Positions 1 through 11,422 are shown, counted from the stretch's first letter. The stretch is 64,000 bases of DNA from Diphasiastrum complanatum (GCA_029204225.1 CM055100.1:31959645-32023644), one strand, 5' to 3'. Notes: generated by a model not told the origin, from the sequence alone. A program made the numbers and translations.

Positions 1-1540
1 TCATTCTAACCCGTGTGACTTAAGAAACATCACGCACTACTGTCCATACTCCTGAGCATATCCATGCTTTCCAGTTATATCTCACCATAGTCTGATATAA
101 CAACCGAATGGGTAGTAAATTAGCATACGCCATGGTTGGATAGTGTAGCTATGAGTAAACTTACGTTTATCGTAGCTCCATATCCATCCCGTGGTTTTTC
201 TTGAACCCTTGTATCGGATAGGCTTCATTTTATTGATGAGGTTCTCATGGTTTTTATAAGGTATCAGGGCAGATTCGTGCCATTTTAATCCTTCTATAAA
301 AACCATTTATCTTACGCAAACCCATGCTATCCAAGGTACTTTGAAACCTTGCTTTGGGACAACATGGGTGTCATTAAACATAGAAAAATTATATTATCTA
401 TGAAGTGATACAGTCGAACTGAATAGAAATCAACTAAATTCTATGTCTTAGGATCTTTATTAGTCACCTAGAATGGAATATATTTGTGAAGAGACACCTT
501 ACCTTTCGAGCATAGGTGATGCTTGCAAAATTTGAAAACTATTCGGAAAACCCTTACCTGGATGATTGTAGCAGTGGTCTCTTGTGAGGATGCCATGTTT
601 AGTCCCCTAGAGTGCTCTTGCCTTCCTTAGTCTTAAAACGTTCATACCATTATTGTCAGCCATCGCGAAAGCGATAATAAGTACTTTGAGGAGAGCCTAT
701 CATTCATAGCTTATACAAATCTGAAGCGAATGGTTCATGTGCATACCTGTGTGAACGCTTATCGCTTTATGGTTCGAAACCGAACCTAATCGAAAATGAA
801 GATAGTAGTAATATTCGATGCTACAGAAAGTGCAAGTTTAATTTGTTAGTGCTTACACATAGCAGTCTTCCCTGTGAAGAAGCAATCAATCACAAGTATG
901 ATAACGAAACTGGTTACAACATAAGGTATATTAATCATAATCAGCATGTGCCATCATCTGAGTTGTATCTTTTGATAATAGTATGATACTACAATAGCTT
1001 CGTTTCTGGAGTATGTATGTAACCCTTGGTTACTTATGAAACAACCACTTATTCATGTTGTCCTTTGAAGGATAGTAAAGTGTATTGTAAATTGTAGTTA
1101 ACAAACCACATTATTATCCATTCATATCTATGATATGGAGTTTGAATCCATATAACCATTTATGAGATAGGAAATGCTTCATCGCTGGTCATAATGAAGC
1201 ACTTGTCTCAATGTATCACACACGATGTATAGCTATCATTATCATGCTTTTTGAAGTATGCGGAAGGAAATCTTGGTCCATTTTTGGACAGCTACCCATA
1301 AGTATCAATATTTTGATTATCTTGCTCAGGATAGATCGCTGCAGGTCCATCGTTGGACAACAACCTATACATCCTCAGCAAGACTCTCCATTACTGAGTG
1401 AGCTTCGTCGCTGGTCCATCGATGGACAACGGATAGAATATGGAGTAAAATCATGCCAAAAATGGTAATATGAACCCTCACTAATCCATCGCTAGACAAC
1501 GGATTCATACTTTCCTATTTATCATCAACCACATCTGATA
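1..1540. other. Non-coding stretch rich in short inverted repeats
   Basis: No gene is recognised. A 74-codon frame on the minus strand (82-306) has no familiar motif. What stands out is a series of short perfect inverted repeats: 12-bp arms at 247-258/295-306; 6-bp arms at 379-384/397-402 and 423-428/439-444; 7-bp arms at 464-470/513-519; a GAAA-loop hairpin at 662-675; and 7-bp arms at 1133-1139/1147-1153 and 1176-1182/1194-1200. The origin is unknown. Confidence 0.5.
1275..1500. repeat. Degenerate ~69-bp tandem array with palindromic core
   Basis: The motif GGTCCATCGNTGGACAAC, whose core is a palindrome, recurs at 1275, 1344, 1413 and 1483 with spacings of 69, 69 and 70 bp. The copy at 1414-1427 (GTCCATCGATGGAC) is a perfect 14-bp palindrome. 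Sequence between cores is only weakly conserved, so this is an old tandem array or spaced binding sites. Confidence 0.55.
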
Positions 1541-1544
1541 TCAT

Positions 1545-1820
1545 TCATAAGTATACAAGAGATGAATGCAAATACATGATACGAGCAAAACCACATACCA
1601 TAGGGTTTAAAGTAGATAACTTCAAGCCAGGGAGGGCGCCATCTCTTCCAAACTTCTTCTCACCATAAAGTAGAAGAAACTCCTTCGAGAACATGCTACA
1701 TATAGTGGTTCCGTAGGAAGTATCGTGGAAGCTCGCCCCTTCAACCAAAAATGGTGGGAAAATTCTTTTTGAAAAAGTATCAAAACAAGTTGGGTTGGCA
1801 AAAAACTTTAGGACCCTCAT
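1545..1820 (-). CDS. Hypothetical 91-codon open frame
   Basis: An ATG-initiated minus-strand frame of 91 codons. I do not recognise the product: no transmembrane run, no zinc-binding pattern, no transposon signature. It begins just right of a DNA stretch with no other gene and ends close to the palindromic array at 1275-1500. It may be a chance frame or a gene remnant. No promoter or splice signal was identified. Confidence 0.15.
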   Translation of the reverse strand: MRVLKFFANPTCFDTFSKRIFPPFLVEGASFHDTSYGTTICSMFSKEFLLLYGEKKFGRDGALPGLKLSTLNPMVCGFARIMYLHSSLVYL

Positions 1821-1879
1821 ATCATAATTGTTTGTTTATAGCATGATCAAGGGTAGTAATTTTTGATAAAGAAGAGTCC

Positions 1880-1881
<2 letters not shown>

Positions 1882-1967
<86 letters not shown>
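1882..1967. repeat. (GA)n microsatellite, 86 bp
   Basis: Uninterrupted GA dinucleotide repeat. Open frames across it encode only Ser-Leu or Arg-Glu dipeptide strings and are artefacts. Confidence 0.98.
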
Positions 1968-1970
<3 letters not shown>

Positions 1971-2255
1971 TATCTCTTCCCAAGCTTGTAAACTATTTAT
2001 AACAGGTCCATGTCCTAATTGGATGTGCTTCTCCGATCTTATCAACGATAGGAAACTTTTAGATCTATTCCAGACCCTACTAAAAAATAAACTAAATTCA
2101 ATGTACCAAAATTGACCATTTTGAATTGGTCCTAACTCGACCTAGTACATTTACCACACTTTCCAAAAGTGGTAATTCAAATGAACTTAGACTAAATTAA
2201 ATTGAAAATGTTTATCTCTAAAAGATGCATATTGGCCTAAATTGCCAAATTTCAC

Positions 2256-3291
2256 TTATGTAAAATTTGGTGCTTTCTTGGTTATTGGTCCAACTGGACC
2301 TGCCATATTTTCAAATAACCCCATAGGGGTTTGGTGGCCGTTCTGGATAATTGTCTTTCTCGACAAATGGATAATTGACATCATCCAAAATAGGATCCCT
2401 AGATAATACTTCTTGATTTGGATCCTCGTAGAATGGTGCACCTGTTATTGTCGGAGGTAATTGGTATGGCAGATATGACATGGTTGGTTGACTACTTAGT
2501 CTATCCAAGTGTTCATGATAGGCTTGCACTTGAAGACTTTCTTTGGCAGTCAATAGCACCGCTTGAGTACAAGGTCTTGATATTTTAAGTGCCAGTTCTT
2601 GTTGGACTAAGGGCCATTTTGGGCTTGGATTCCCTACATTTGGCCCTTTTTGCTTTGATGCGACCAGATTTGATGTTGTAGTTTTCTGCTTGCTGTTCAA
2701 ACATGTTGGCATCAGTTGTTGGCTACACATTATTGATCTCTATGATGGGTTTTAATCAACTTCCTTGGCCTTTCCTTTGTCATTATTCTTCGTAGGAGTC
2801 TTCATTATGACACATTTGAGTTGTGAATCATTAGATTTGCAAGTTTCCAATCCAGTTGGTAATACAACATCCAAAGAATGTTGAATCACCTACAAGAAAA
2901 TTTCTTGTAGTGTCTTCAAAAGATCATTTGTTGCTTGTTGCTTGATCAACTCTACCAGCCCCGTCAAACCTGATGACACTTCAATTCTTTTGACAAATGC
3001 CTTAACACATTTGGTGGACTTTGTAGTAATTCTCAGTTCAACACCCAATTCAAGGCTTGATGGTATAATAATTTTCTGTTTGTAGTGCTGGGTGACTGGA
3101 TTTGCCTTTGGGCAACTCAAATGCATTGCTATGATGGATTTTGCCATTGTTGATTTTTGTTGTAACCGCAATGGACAATCTAGACAAGGATGTCCAATGC
3201 CATAATTTGAACAAAATGCCAAGAAGGATGTTGGATCACCACGATGTGGACATTTTGATTTGTGATGTCTTCCATCACATCCATAGCATCA
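2256..3291 (-). pseudogene. Decayed retroelement gag with two zinc knuckles
   Basis: Read on the minus strand, one frame is open from 3288 to 2890. It carries two Cys-His boxes: CYGCDGRHHKSKC (3288-3250) and CSNYGIGHPCLDC (3213-3175). Both follow C-X2-C-X3-H-X4-C, one residue shorter than the usual retroviral knuckle, as in some plant gypsy Gag proteins; in the second box the second Cys is Tyr. A TGA lies just before the first box. Farther down (2730-2311) a Pro/Gln-rich frame probably continues the same protein after frameshifts. No LTR or pol was found next to it. Assignment to a gypsy-like gag is an inference. Confidence 0.4.
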
Positions 3292-3681
3292 AATCATTAG
3301 CAAAATACCATCACCATGTAGCTGAGATGCATAAACTGTTGTGGAAGCGAGACTATTTTGTTTTCATCTTCTTCTTCTTATTCACGAACGATTTTGTGTC
3401 TCTGAATTTTCTCTTTGCATAGAAGTTGTTTACAGGATCCCAGACACATGACTACACATCACAGAACACATTCTATTCTAGCAATCAAAACAAATGATAG
3501 CACAAGATAGGGAGATGCACGAAAATAGAACGACTGTATTATCAGTTTAGTTTTTAGACCGAGATCGTCAGTGTCTCACTCGTTGGCGGAATGACACTCT
3601 ACTCTTTCGCTGTGTTCTACTCGTTGGCAGACTTTCATGCACAACTATAGTTTCTAGTATTTTTCTTTCTGCTCTACTCGC

Positions 3682-3684
<3 letters not shown>

Positions 3685-3726
<42 letters not shown>
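3685..3726. repeat. (CT)n microsatellite
   Basis: A 42-bp uninterrupted CT repeat. Confidence 0.97.
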
Positions 3727-3732
<6 letters not shown>

Positions 3733-4231
3733 TACAGATCTCTCTATTCAGATTATTTTTCACATTAGTTTATGATCCAGAGAGAATCGTTCATACCTCC
3801 ACAGTGTGGAGTTTACAAGATGGCCAAACATAGAATCACAAGACTAGTTAACGCCAGTCAACTAGCTAGTTAATCTCCTCGTTGCCATTAGTTTCAGCTA
3901 GGCGTGAAGTCTGTGACTCCAAGCCCGTTGAGCTGCCAATTGGCAGCGTGAAAGATTCCTCTTCGTTTGTTTCGTAATCTCCCATTTTCTTTCGTTCTTT
4001 TTGTCTCTTTCGTAGTTTTTCGTTTTTGCGTCCCTTTTTGGTTTGCTGTCCTGGAGGTGTGTTTACGATTCACAAATGATTCGTGAATCGTTTGTGCTTC
4101 GAGTCAAGGGACATTGACTATCGCGAATTGTTCTCGTTCGACCTGCGTTTCTCGTTCGTGCTGTGACAAAGTTGCAGGAGTTCACCATTTCTGACACTCC
4201 CTCTTGAACCTTGCAGCTTTGTACATTTAAT
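3727..4231. other. No gene seen
   Basis: T-rich sequence without a coding signal. It contains a 7-bp-arm hairpin (CTCCACAGTGTGGAG) near 3798. Confidence 0.5.
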
Positions 4232-4642
4232 CTCTTTGCTTGGCAAAGAGTGTGTCACCCTCTTCAGTTTTTGACTATCGCCCTCTTACGATGCTCAACA
4301 CCTCTTATAAGATTGTTGCAAAAGCCATTGCTAGGAAGATTTCCCCTCTCCTCCTCTCCCACCTCTCTAAAAGCCAATTTGGCTTTATCAAAGGTAGATC
4401 CCTTTTCGATAATATCCTTAATGTTTGGTCTGCCTTTGGCTCCTACCTCTGGTTTAACTATCCAGCTCTTATGCTTAAGATCGATTTTGACAAAGCTTTT
4501 GATAGAATCAGCTTGCTGCTCCTCTTTTGGTTTATCTGGGCACATTACCAAGCTTATTCAAGCCCTCTTTGCTTCTTCTTCTTCTTCTATTCTTTTTCAA
4601 GGTGTTTTTTTCCCTCCTTCCGTTTATTGTGGCATCAGACAA
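4232..4642 (+). pseudogene. LINE reverse transcriptase fragment
   Basis: The translated stretch has the order of a plant non-LTR (LINE) reverse transcriptase: a DYRPLTMLNTSYKIVAKAIA block, then SQFGFIKGRSLFDNIL, then the first catalytic Asp motif LKIDFDKAFDR near 4475-4507. After that a frameshift moves the homologous reading (ITKLIQALFASSSSSILF) to another frame, and the similarity stops at a GIRQ motif exactly where a copia LTR begins (4643). It is therefore a truncated, frameshifted fragment broken by a later insertion. The YADD motif and the endonuclease are absent. Confidence 0.75.
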
Positions 4643-5333
4643 TGTGAAAAATTGCCTACATTGGCAAATCTAGCCATGTAGAATATTATACATGTTGTCA
4701 ATATTGTTTGTTAGTCACATGAATGGCCAAAGTGCCACTTGTAAATCCACACCTAAAGTAGGTTACCACGAGTCAATAGGAGTGGTTGTGTCCATTTGGT
4801 AGTGATTCCTACTTTGTAGGATCTAGACCATGATTTGTGATGAGATTGGTACCTACCATGCAGCAACCAAGCATGACTCTTGGATCTAGGCTAGGGTTTT
4901 CACATTAGGGCAAGAAATTTGAGTCTACTTCCTTATTACATGCTGGATTTTCACCTAACTTGGCAAAGAAAATTTCTTTTACTATGTATTCTCATTCTCC
5001 ATAGTGAGGAGATAGAAACTTTTTGGAGCCTCAAGGAGAAACTCGAGTTTTCTCTCATTGTATGGTGATTGCTTTTGATTCCAATGAAACCCAGTTTTGG
5101 CACACTCTAAACACTGTATACAGGCCGTACTACAACCTCATTTTCACACATGTGAAGTCAGATTATAGTTATTGATCAATGCTTTGATTGTCTCTACTTG
5201 TTTTCTATCAAGTTGCTAAACTAGATCTTGTTTTCTCATGACTAGTATCTGATAGATTGTTTAACAAGCACACAATCAACCTTGTGGATCATTCAAAGAT
5301 CCATTTATGGTCCTTAGTACTATACTTTTAACA
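4643..5333 (+). repeat. 5' LTR of copia-A
   Basis: A 691-bp segment beginning TGTG and ending AACA immediately before the primer-binding site. It starts abruptly inside a LINE reading frame, which supports the boundary. No matching copy is seen at the right end of the element. Confidence 0.55.
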
Positions 5334-5346
5334 TGGTATCAGAGCC
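5334..5346 (+). other. Primer-binding site (initiator Met tRNA) of copia-A
   Basis: TGGTATCAGAGCC is complementary to the 3' end of plant initiator methionine tRNA and directly abuts the LTR end. Confidence 0.85.
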
Positions 5347-5951
5347 AAGTACAAGGCTATTGATCAGTGTTTGAAACTAATCCAGTTTTAGTAGGTTTTG
5401 GTGCAAAAAGCTAGTATTGGAAGGGCGAGCTGGTATCCAGGTTTTGGTGAGGATATTTGATCCCAAACTTTTTTAGGATCAAAATCCGTACTATTCACAC
5501 GTGTGGGCAACTCTGAACCAGCATTTAAAACTCCATATTAGTTGGATCACTGTAATTTCATCTGGTGTCAGTTTGATGTAATTTTTGGTGCAAATCCTAG
5601 GATAAGCTCCAAGATCACTTGCCATTAATTAGTTTTAAATTTGTTTCATGAGAACTAATTAATCTAGGCTGATTTTAGACCTTCTTAAAGTGGAAACCAG
5701 TTTATAAAGTACAAAGTGAAAGAGAGAGATAGAGTCAGTTATTGTCCAAAAATAGCCAAGATTGGCAAGATTTGCTTGAGAGTAGTTTTCACTTCATCTT
5801 ATCTTCATTCCAACTTTGTGAGGGAGTAATAGAACTGTGATTACAAGTCCATCTGTTGGATTAGAAGTCAACATTTGAGTGAAGTTAGAAACCTTTGTGA
5901 GTTTCAAGTTCAACCAAATCTATATCTTGTGTGTAGAATCTTACTAGTAAG

Positions 5952-7350
5952 ATGAGATCTGCTGGAGCAAACCTTCTAGAAGTTAGTGAGAGGTTAAATT
6001 CTACCAATTATGCTATTTGGAAAGTGAGGATGGAGCCACTCTTGGTGCTCCAGGATCTATGTGAGTTTCTGATTGATGATGAAGATGAACCTCTAGGTGC
6101 ACATGAGTTAGCTAAATACAAAAGAAGATCTCGGCTTGCACTTCATTGCGTGAAGATGAATGTAAGCAATGATTTATTGAGAGAAGTATCAGCTTGTACT
6201 AGTGCTAAAGAGGCTTGGGAATATTTAAGATCAATCTATGAGTCTAGTAACACTTCAAGGGTTCTCATGCTTAGGAATTAGATTCTGCAAAGCATGAAGA
6301 GAAGTGATGAGAGTGCACAGGTTTATGTGCTCAGAATCAAGTCTCTCAATAGGGAGTTAGCTTCCATTGGAGAGAAGATTCAAGATAGTGAGCTTGTTCA
6401 AATTGTCCTCAATGGTCTAGGGAGTGACTTTACAAATTTGGTCCAAAGCTTTGCAATCCAAGACACTTTGCCCACTATAGAAAAGCTTCACAGTGTATTA
6501 GTGGCTGAAGAGTGTAGGATGATGCATACCAATGCAAGAATGAATGCTATTTCTCTGCAGGATGGTGATGAGAAAGCTAATTTCTCATTCAAAGACAAGA
6601 AGAAGACCAATGGCAAGAAGGAGCACTCAAGGAGACCAAGGAGGAGGATGATGCTTCAAGCTCAAAGGGCAAGATCAAAGACAAATCCAAGTACAAATGT
6701 TTTTTCTGTGGAAAGAAAGGACATTTTGCATCAGAATGTCTCAAGAAGAAGAAGACAAAGAGAGCAAACAAAGCAACATTGCACATCAGGAGGAGGAGGA
6801 GGATGAAGAGTCATCCTTGATGGTTTCCAACAAACCACCATCATCCAAGAGCAACACCAATGATTCTTGGTGGATTGATAGTGGGGCTAGTTCCCACATG
6901 ACATATCAAAAGGACATTTTCTCCACTTTACTTTCTTACAATGATTTACATAGATCAATCTATACTGCAAGTAGTCAAGAATGGTAAGATAAGTGGAATA
7001 AGAACAATTTCATTGTATGTTGGATCATCCAAAAGGATGAATCTTGATAATGTTCTTTATGGTTTTAAGTTAACCAAGAATTTGCTTAGTGTTGGCCATT
7101 GAATGGATAATGGCCTTGATGTACAATTTAAGCATGGAGTTTGTTCCATCCTTATAAATGATGAAAGTATTGCTAAAGGCTTTAAGCAAGGTAGATTGTT
7201 TAAACTTGATGCTAATGTTGCAGTGGAGAGTGTTAACTTGGCAAAGGTGGAGTTATCAAAGGTGGACTGTGGCACAAAAGGTTGGGCCACCCCAACTTCA
7301 AAGCCATGGATTCTATGGTTGCATAGTGTTTGGACTAATGAAAGCTAGTG
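5952..7350 (+). pseudogene. Copia-A gag-protease remnant
   Basis: The ATG at 5952 opens a copia Gag (TNYAIWKVRMEPLLVLQDL; KEAWEYLRSIYE; LVQSFAIQD). An in-frame TAG at 6279-6281 interrupts it, and a frameshift near 6620 moves the frame before the zinc knuckle (CFFCGKKGHFASEC near 6700). The protease motif WWIDSGASSHM follows at about 6868, then LTKNLLSVG with a stop, and the first part of the integrase HHCC region (degenerate LWHKRLGHPN, near 7260-7320). Coding similarity then ends. At least two stops and two frameshifts make it non-functional. Gag is closest in sequence to that of copia-1 (17253) and copia-B (25324) in this window. Confidence 0.8.
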
Positions 7351-7737
7351 TGCTTAATCTTGAATATTGCTCAAAGTATAATCTTGATCTATATGATCTT
7401 TGTGATCATTATGACGCTAGGAGGCCTTAGATTTTTTAGATTTTGGTGCAGCCAACTTCATGCATGTGGACTTTGCAAACCCAGGATCGACCTCAGGCAT
7501 GGAGGAGGCACATTGGCATAGTAGCAGTTTGGTGGAATATTTTTCAAAGGCATTTGGAAAAGATTTCTGTCAAAGAGATCTTATCATGGGTATGGTAAGG
7601 GTGCTGCTATGATGGATTCTTCGATCATCTACAATTCAAATCCAAAGCAAAGAATCCACACACACAAAAAGTTTCTTCATCAACAATTGGACCAACCTTG
7701 GAGGATTTTCAAGTTCAAGTGATCAAGCCAAGTTGAT

Positions 7738-7750
7738 AACTTTTTAGGAG
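7738..7750 (+). other. Polypurine tract of copia-A
   Basis: The sequence AACTTTTTAGGAG directly precedes a TGTGAAGAAT LTR start, matching the layout before the copia-1 3' LTR at 21261. It would prime plus-strand synthesis. Confidence 0.6.
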
Positions 7751-8631
7751 TGTGAAGAATAAAAAGCTATCCAACTTGCTTATAGGGGTTGATGAGGAAA
7801 ATCATCTTGCTTGTGCATTTACAAGTTGTAAATATTATTCTCTAGCATGTACAAACTCGAGCTACATGACATGCACAATGTCTAGATGGTCATATTCACT
7901 TTGTTCCATTGTATATATAAAAGGTATGTGAATTGAGCACATGACCTTATAGATTTGGGCGAGTTTGAGTTAGGTAGATCTAGATTTGATGACATGCAAA
8001 ATCAGTTAGTGTGCATGCATGCAACATGCAAGTCAGTATACATGTTCTACACATGTCCAAGTCATCTAGGGAAGTCACATGCACGACATGCAAACAATAT
8101 TTGACACATGCATGTAGTTTTGTAGGTTCATAGTTGAAAATTTGACATTTGGACAAAGTAGGTAGAAGTTAGGTGCAACTTCAGCATGCAAGCTGTTAGG
8201 TGTCAATATGGTAATAGTTAACACTTGATTAGGTGTAGAGAATGCATTGAATGCAAGGAGTACCACGAATTTTGGCTCTCCTATATATGTACATATCATT
8301 CTCATTCATATCGAATGATGAATCAAGCTTTGGTAATGTCATAATGTCAAAATTGGATCTTATGCTATTTTGCTTGTTTTGATATTCTCTTTCTAACTGG
8401 AGATTGGTGTCTTCTTCATACATTATTTTGGTTATGTACTCTCTCTATTTGTGAGAAATTAGTTTTGCTTTGATCTGTAGCATTCTAGATTGTGCTCTAG
8501 CCTTAGATTTGTTGGTAGATTGCAGGATTGCTCTACGGGTGATCTGTGTGCCACCACAAAGCATGGTAAAGATCATTCACACATTTCTTGTGGATCCCCA
8601 CACGTGTGAAATTGCCGGATTTTTCACAACT
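7751..8631 (+). repeat. 3' LTR-like segment of copia-A
   Basis: Begins TGTGAAGAAT after a purine tract and contains a CACACGTGTG palindrome at 8599-8608, about 22 bp before the presumed TTTTCACA end. In the copia-1 LTR the same palindrome lies 11 bp before the end. The exact end is uncertain. Confidence 0.5.
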
Positions 8632-8639
8632 AAAGATTG

Positions 8640-10160
8640 AGCTAGTTTAACCAGATGATAGACTACATGACTTTTGACTAGCTACACTCTAATTTATTAA
8701 TGGATAAATATTAAAGGGCCAAAATTATCCTTTTGTTGTGCATTAATGATCTCACAAGCTAGCTTTTCGAAAGATGTGAAAGCATAACGAGGCAACAAGA
8801 ACAATTTTGAACAAGATTCTATATGTTTGATTGATGTTGCAAATAAGTGTGATTCATTACAACTGTTGTGTGTAGTTGAAAAAAACATGTGTCATAGAAT
8901 TGAGCATGATAGACAACAACATTCATAACTTTTTGCTTTCAGAATATCAGTCAAATTTTGGTAGCACGCCGTGTGCTACTATTTTCCAGAAGGCTAATTT
9001 TGACAAAACTAAAAAAACCTAACAAAACAAATTGCCATAAGATTGGCAAATTTCTTGATGTCATAATAGTTTCGACCGTCGTCATTGTCTCTGTCTTTAT
9101 CATTGATCATGATCCCCACCAACTTCTCACTCTCTAACATCATGATTGCTATATTTACCAATTATTACTATTTACCTTCTTTGGTGAAACTTAAGGATCC
9201 AATCATGTAGTTGCTTTTAAATCAAGTCTTTTGGAAGTGATCTAAACTTGAAGCCTAATAATAACAAAAAACTTGTTTTTACAAATGTGATCAAAAGTTC
9301 ATATAGCATGCCTTCAGCCTAAAACCACCCCTAGTTCCCTAATGATACTTTTATAACCCCTCCTTGAGCACTTGGGTCTTAGATAAACCGTAGCAAGGTT
9401 GGTAGAAGGGTCACAAGGTTGTTTATATGCTTATGTAAAAAAATCTTCAAAATGTTTATGATATTTAGTTTTGAAAAATTATGCGGATTTCGTTTCTATA
9501 CTTTGCTAGTTTTCCTGAGCTGCGTCAGACTCCCTACTGAGCTCTCAGACACTCAAAGTCACTAGGCAACTTCAGTCTTCACCCCCTCACAAATACATCG
9601 TGTATCCATCGCTCACTAGTTTGCTTCCTTATGTAGCTAAAAGTTGCTTACTAGTTATGGCGTTTACATTTTAAGTGACCGTACTGTCAGAATATAACAT
9701 TTACTGTAGTTGCCGGGGCGGAAACAAATGAATGAATAGCCATTTACCATAATTCCTTTTTTTGTCTCTCAACCGTATTCAATAAGCATTTTGCAGCTTA
9801 GTCAAAAGTATCCCTCCAGCACTCTCAGCAGCAATTGTGTTCACAGCTACAGCTCTCATTAACTTATACATACATAATTACATTGCTAATCTTGTCTCTG
9901 CAGAATTTAATGCACCGATAATAAAAACTCCGATCAAATTCTTTTGTACTTCAAAACGAAGAAATGAGTCAATTCGATTAGCAAGTAACAATTTCTTTGA
10001 CGCATGAATTAAGTACACACATGCTATTGTGATCTAAAGTTTTCCTGTGTCGATGGATAAAAACACTTATATGCACATACCTCCGATCCAACTGGCTGCC
10101 AAAAGCTGAATAGCGAACTGTTTTCTTTCGTCTTCAACGAGCCTTTCTAATATCTCTCGC
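8640..10160. other. No gene seen; 3' flank of the serine-rich gene
   Basis: AT-rich, without convincing frames. The part just below 10164 would hold the 3' untranslated region of the minus-strand serine-rich gene. No clear polyadenylation signal could be chosen. Confidence 0.4.
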
Positions 10161-10163
10161 TAT

Positions 10164-11422
10164 TTACAACGTCCCCAATCTAAAAGTAGAACTGGGGAAT
10201 ATTTAATTGTACAAAACACAACTCGGACTAAATTATTTAAAAGAATCTACTACCTTGAGAGTATAGGTTGTCTCTGAGTACCAGTTTCCAGATTCCTCAT
10301 GCGTAAAATATCCTCCTTCATTACATTTTGACACTTTTTCAAAGCAAGCAGCCTCACAGAGGCTGCACTGTGTGCACTTGCAAGAGCCTTGGGCAAATTT
10401 GGCTGCCTGCAGTTTTCAAACAAAATGCGACATTCTTAGACAAGGGATTTAAGGTCTTTAAAAATATTGCTCTTCCTACGACTGAAAATTTAAATGCAAC
10501 ATTCCAAAACGAGGGATTTAAGGTTTTTTATCAATATTAATTTTCCTACAACAGTCGACTGTGAAAGATTTAAAAGCAAACTTCTCAAACAAGGAATTTA
10601 AAGGTCTTCACGAACACCGATCTCCCTATGACTGAAAGATTTTAAAGTAACATTCTCAGACAATAGATTTAAGGTTTTCACGGATATCGATCTCACAACG
10701 ACTATAAAAGGTTTAGATGCGACATTCTTAAAAGGGATTCAATGTTTTCATCGATATTATCTTCCTACGACTATGAAAGATATAAATTCAACAATCTTAG
10801 AAAAGATTTAAGGCCTTCACCAATATTGATCTTCGTACGACTGTGAAAGATTCAAATGCAACATTCTTAGACAAGGGAGCTAAGGTCTTCATCTATATTG
10901 ATCTTTCTACAACTAGGTTAAGAAGATTCAAGAAAGTACGATGGAACAAGCAAATGACGTTGCAATAGGAGGCGAAGAGGGTACGTACCCTATGCAAAAG
11001 CTTGCAAGCTGGATGCGGATGTCTTCGTCGTCCCCTTTAACATCGGAGGCAAAAGTTACTTTGCTTAATCTGCTCAGCTTTGGCAAATTTCTGGCCCTGT
11101 GGTAACTTGTTGAAGGTTTACTAAATGGCATCATACCTTTTGTGCTGTTCTCAGGAGTTCTAAATCTGTTGATAATTCTGCCAATTGACGTATTCTTAGA
11201 TGGGGTAGCACTTTGCGCTTTCACATTAGGAGTATGCTGCGGAAAGAACAATGGTTTTGCCAAAGGCTTCTCCGGCGTTCGATGGAAGCGACATCTGAAT
11301 GAGCCTGCATGTGTTGTAGGAGCACAAAGACAAGTCCTCTTTGTGGCACTTGAGGAAGACATTTCTTCCTGTACGACTACCACAACGGATGGCGACAAAG
11401 TTCTGGGGTACTTTTGGGTCAT
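10164..11422 (-). CDS. Serine-rich protein-like gene, three coding exons
   Basis: My model is complement(10164-10179, 10254-10406, 10989-11422), 200 residues. Exon 1 encodes RTCLCAPTTHAGSFRCRFHR, the signature of the plant family annotated as serine-rich protein-like, whose biochemical role is not known to me. Later parts are basic and Ser/Pro-rich (two SRL tripeptides). Splice sites are AGG|GTACGT (10988), CTGCAG|GC (10407), CAAG|GTAG (10253) and CTTTTAG|AT (10180); phases 2-2 join without a stop. I start at the ATG at 11422 because upstream in-frame sequence has no ATG before a TGA; a strong acceptor (TTTTTCAG before 11531) suggests a 5' UTR intron. Skipping the last introns or using another donor would give a different C-terminus, so exon 1 is secure and exons 2-3 are inferred. 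Confidence 0.6.
10420..10925. repeat. Seven diverged ~71-bp tandem repeats inside intron 1
   Basis: Units start near 10421, 10491, 10569, 10640, 10712, 10781 and 10851. Shared blocks on the plus strand are GCAACATTCTTAGACAAGGG, then TTTAAGGTCTTCA, then ATATTGATCTTCCTACGACT and GTGAAAGA. Unit length varies from about 69 to 79 bp through small indels. The array fills most of the predicted 582-bp first intron of the serine-rich gene. Confidence 0.85.

Larger units (their letters stand above)
4643..8631 (+). mobile_element. Copia-A: internally deleted Ty1/copia element
   Basis: The order is LTR-like sequence, Met-tRNA primer-binding site, gag, zinc knuckle, protease, start of integrase, then a deletion, purine tract and a second LTR-like sequence. 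Integrase core, reverse transcriptase and RNase H are missing. The left LTR (begins TGTGAAAAATTG, ends TTAACA) and the right LTR (begins TGTGAAGAATAAAA) do not align with each other beyond the first bases, so the element may be a recombinant of two families. The left end sits inside a LINE fragment; I found no matching target duplication on the right. The right boundary (~8631) is approximate. Confidence 0.6.

Noticed and set aside
771-786. GGTTCGAAACC, which fits a tRNA B-box
   Set aside because: No A-box at the right distance and no acceptor or anticodon stems; the match comes from a short hairpin GGTTCG/CGAACC.
10254-10406. Alternative Cys-rich reading of serine-rich gene exon 2 (SCKCTQCSLCEAAC)
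   Set aside because: It needs a weak donor (TAC|GTACCC) for exon 1; the better donor AGG|GTACGT gives another frame that also joins exon 3 cleanly. Kept only as a possibility to test with cDNA.
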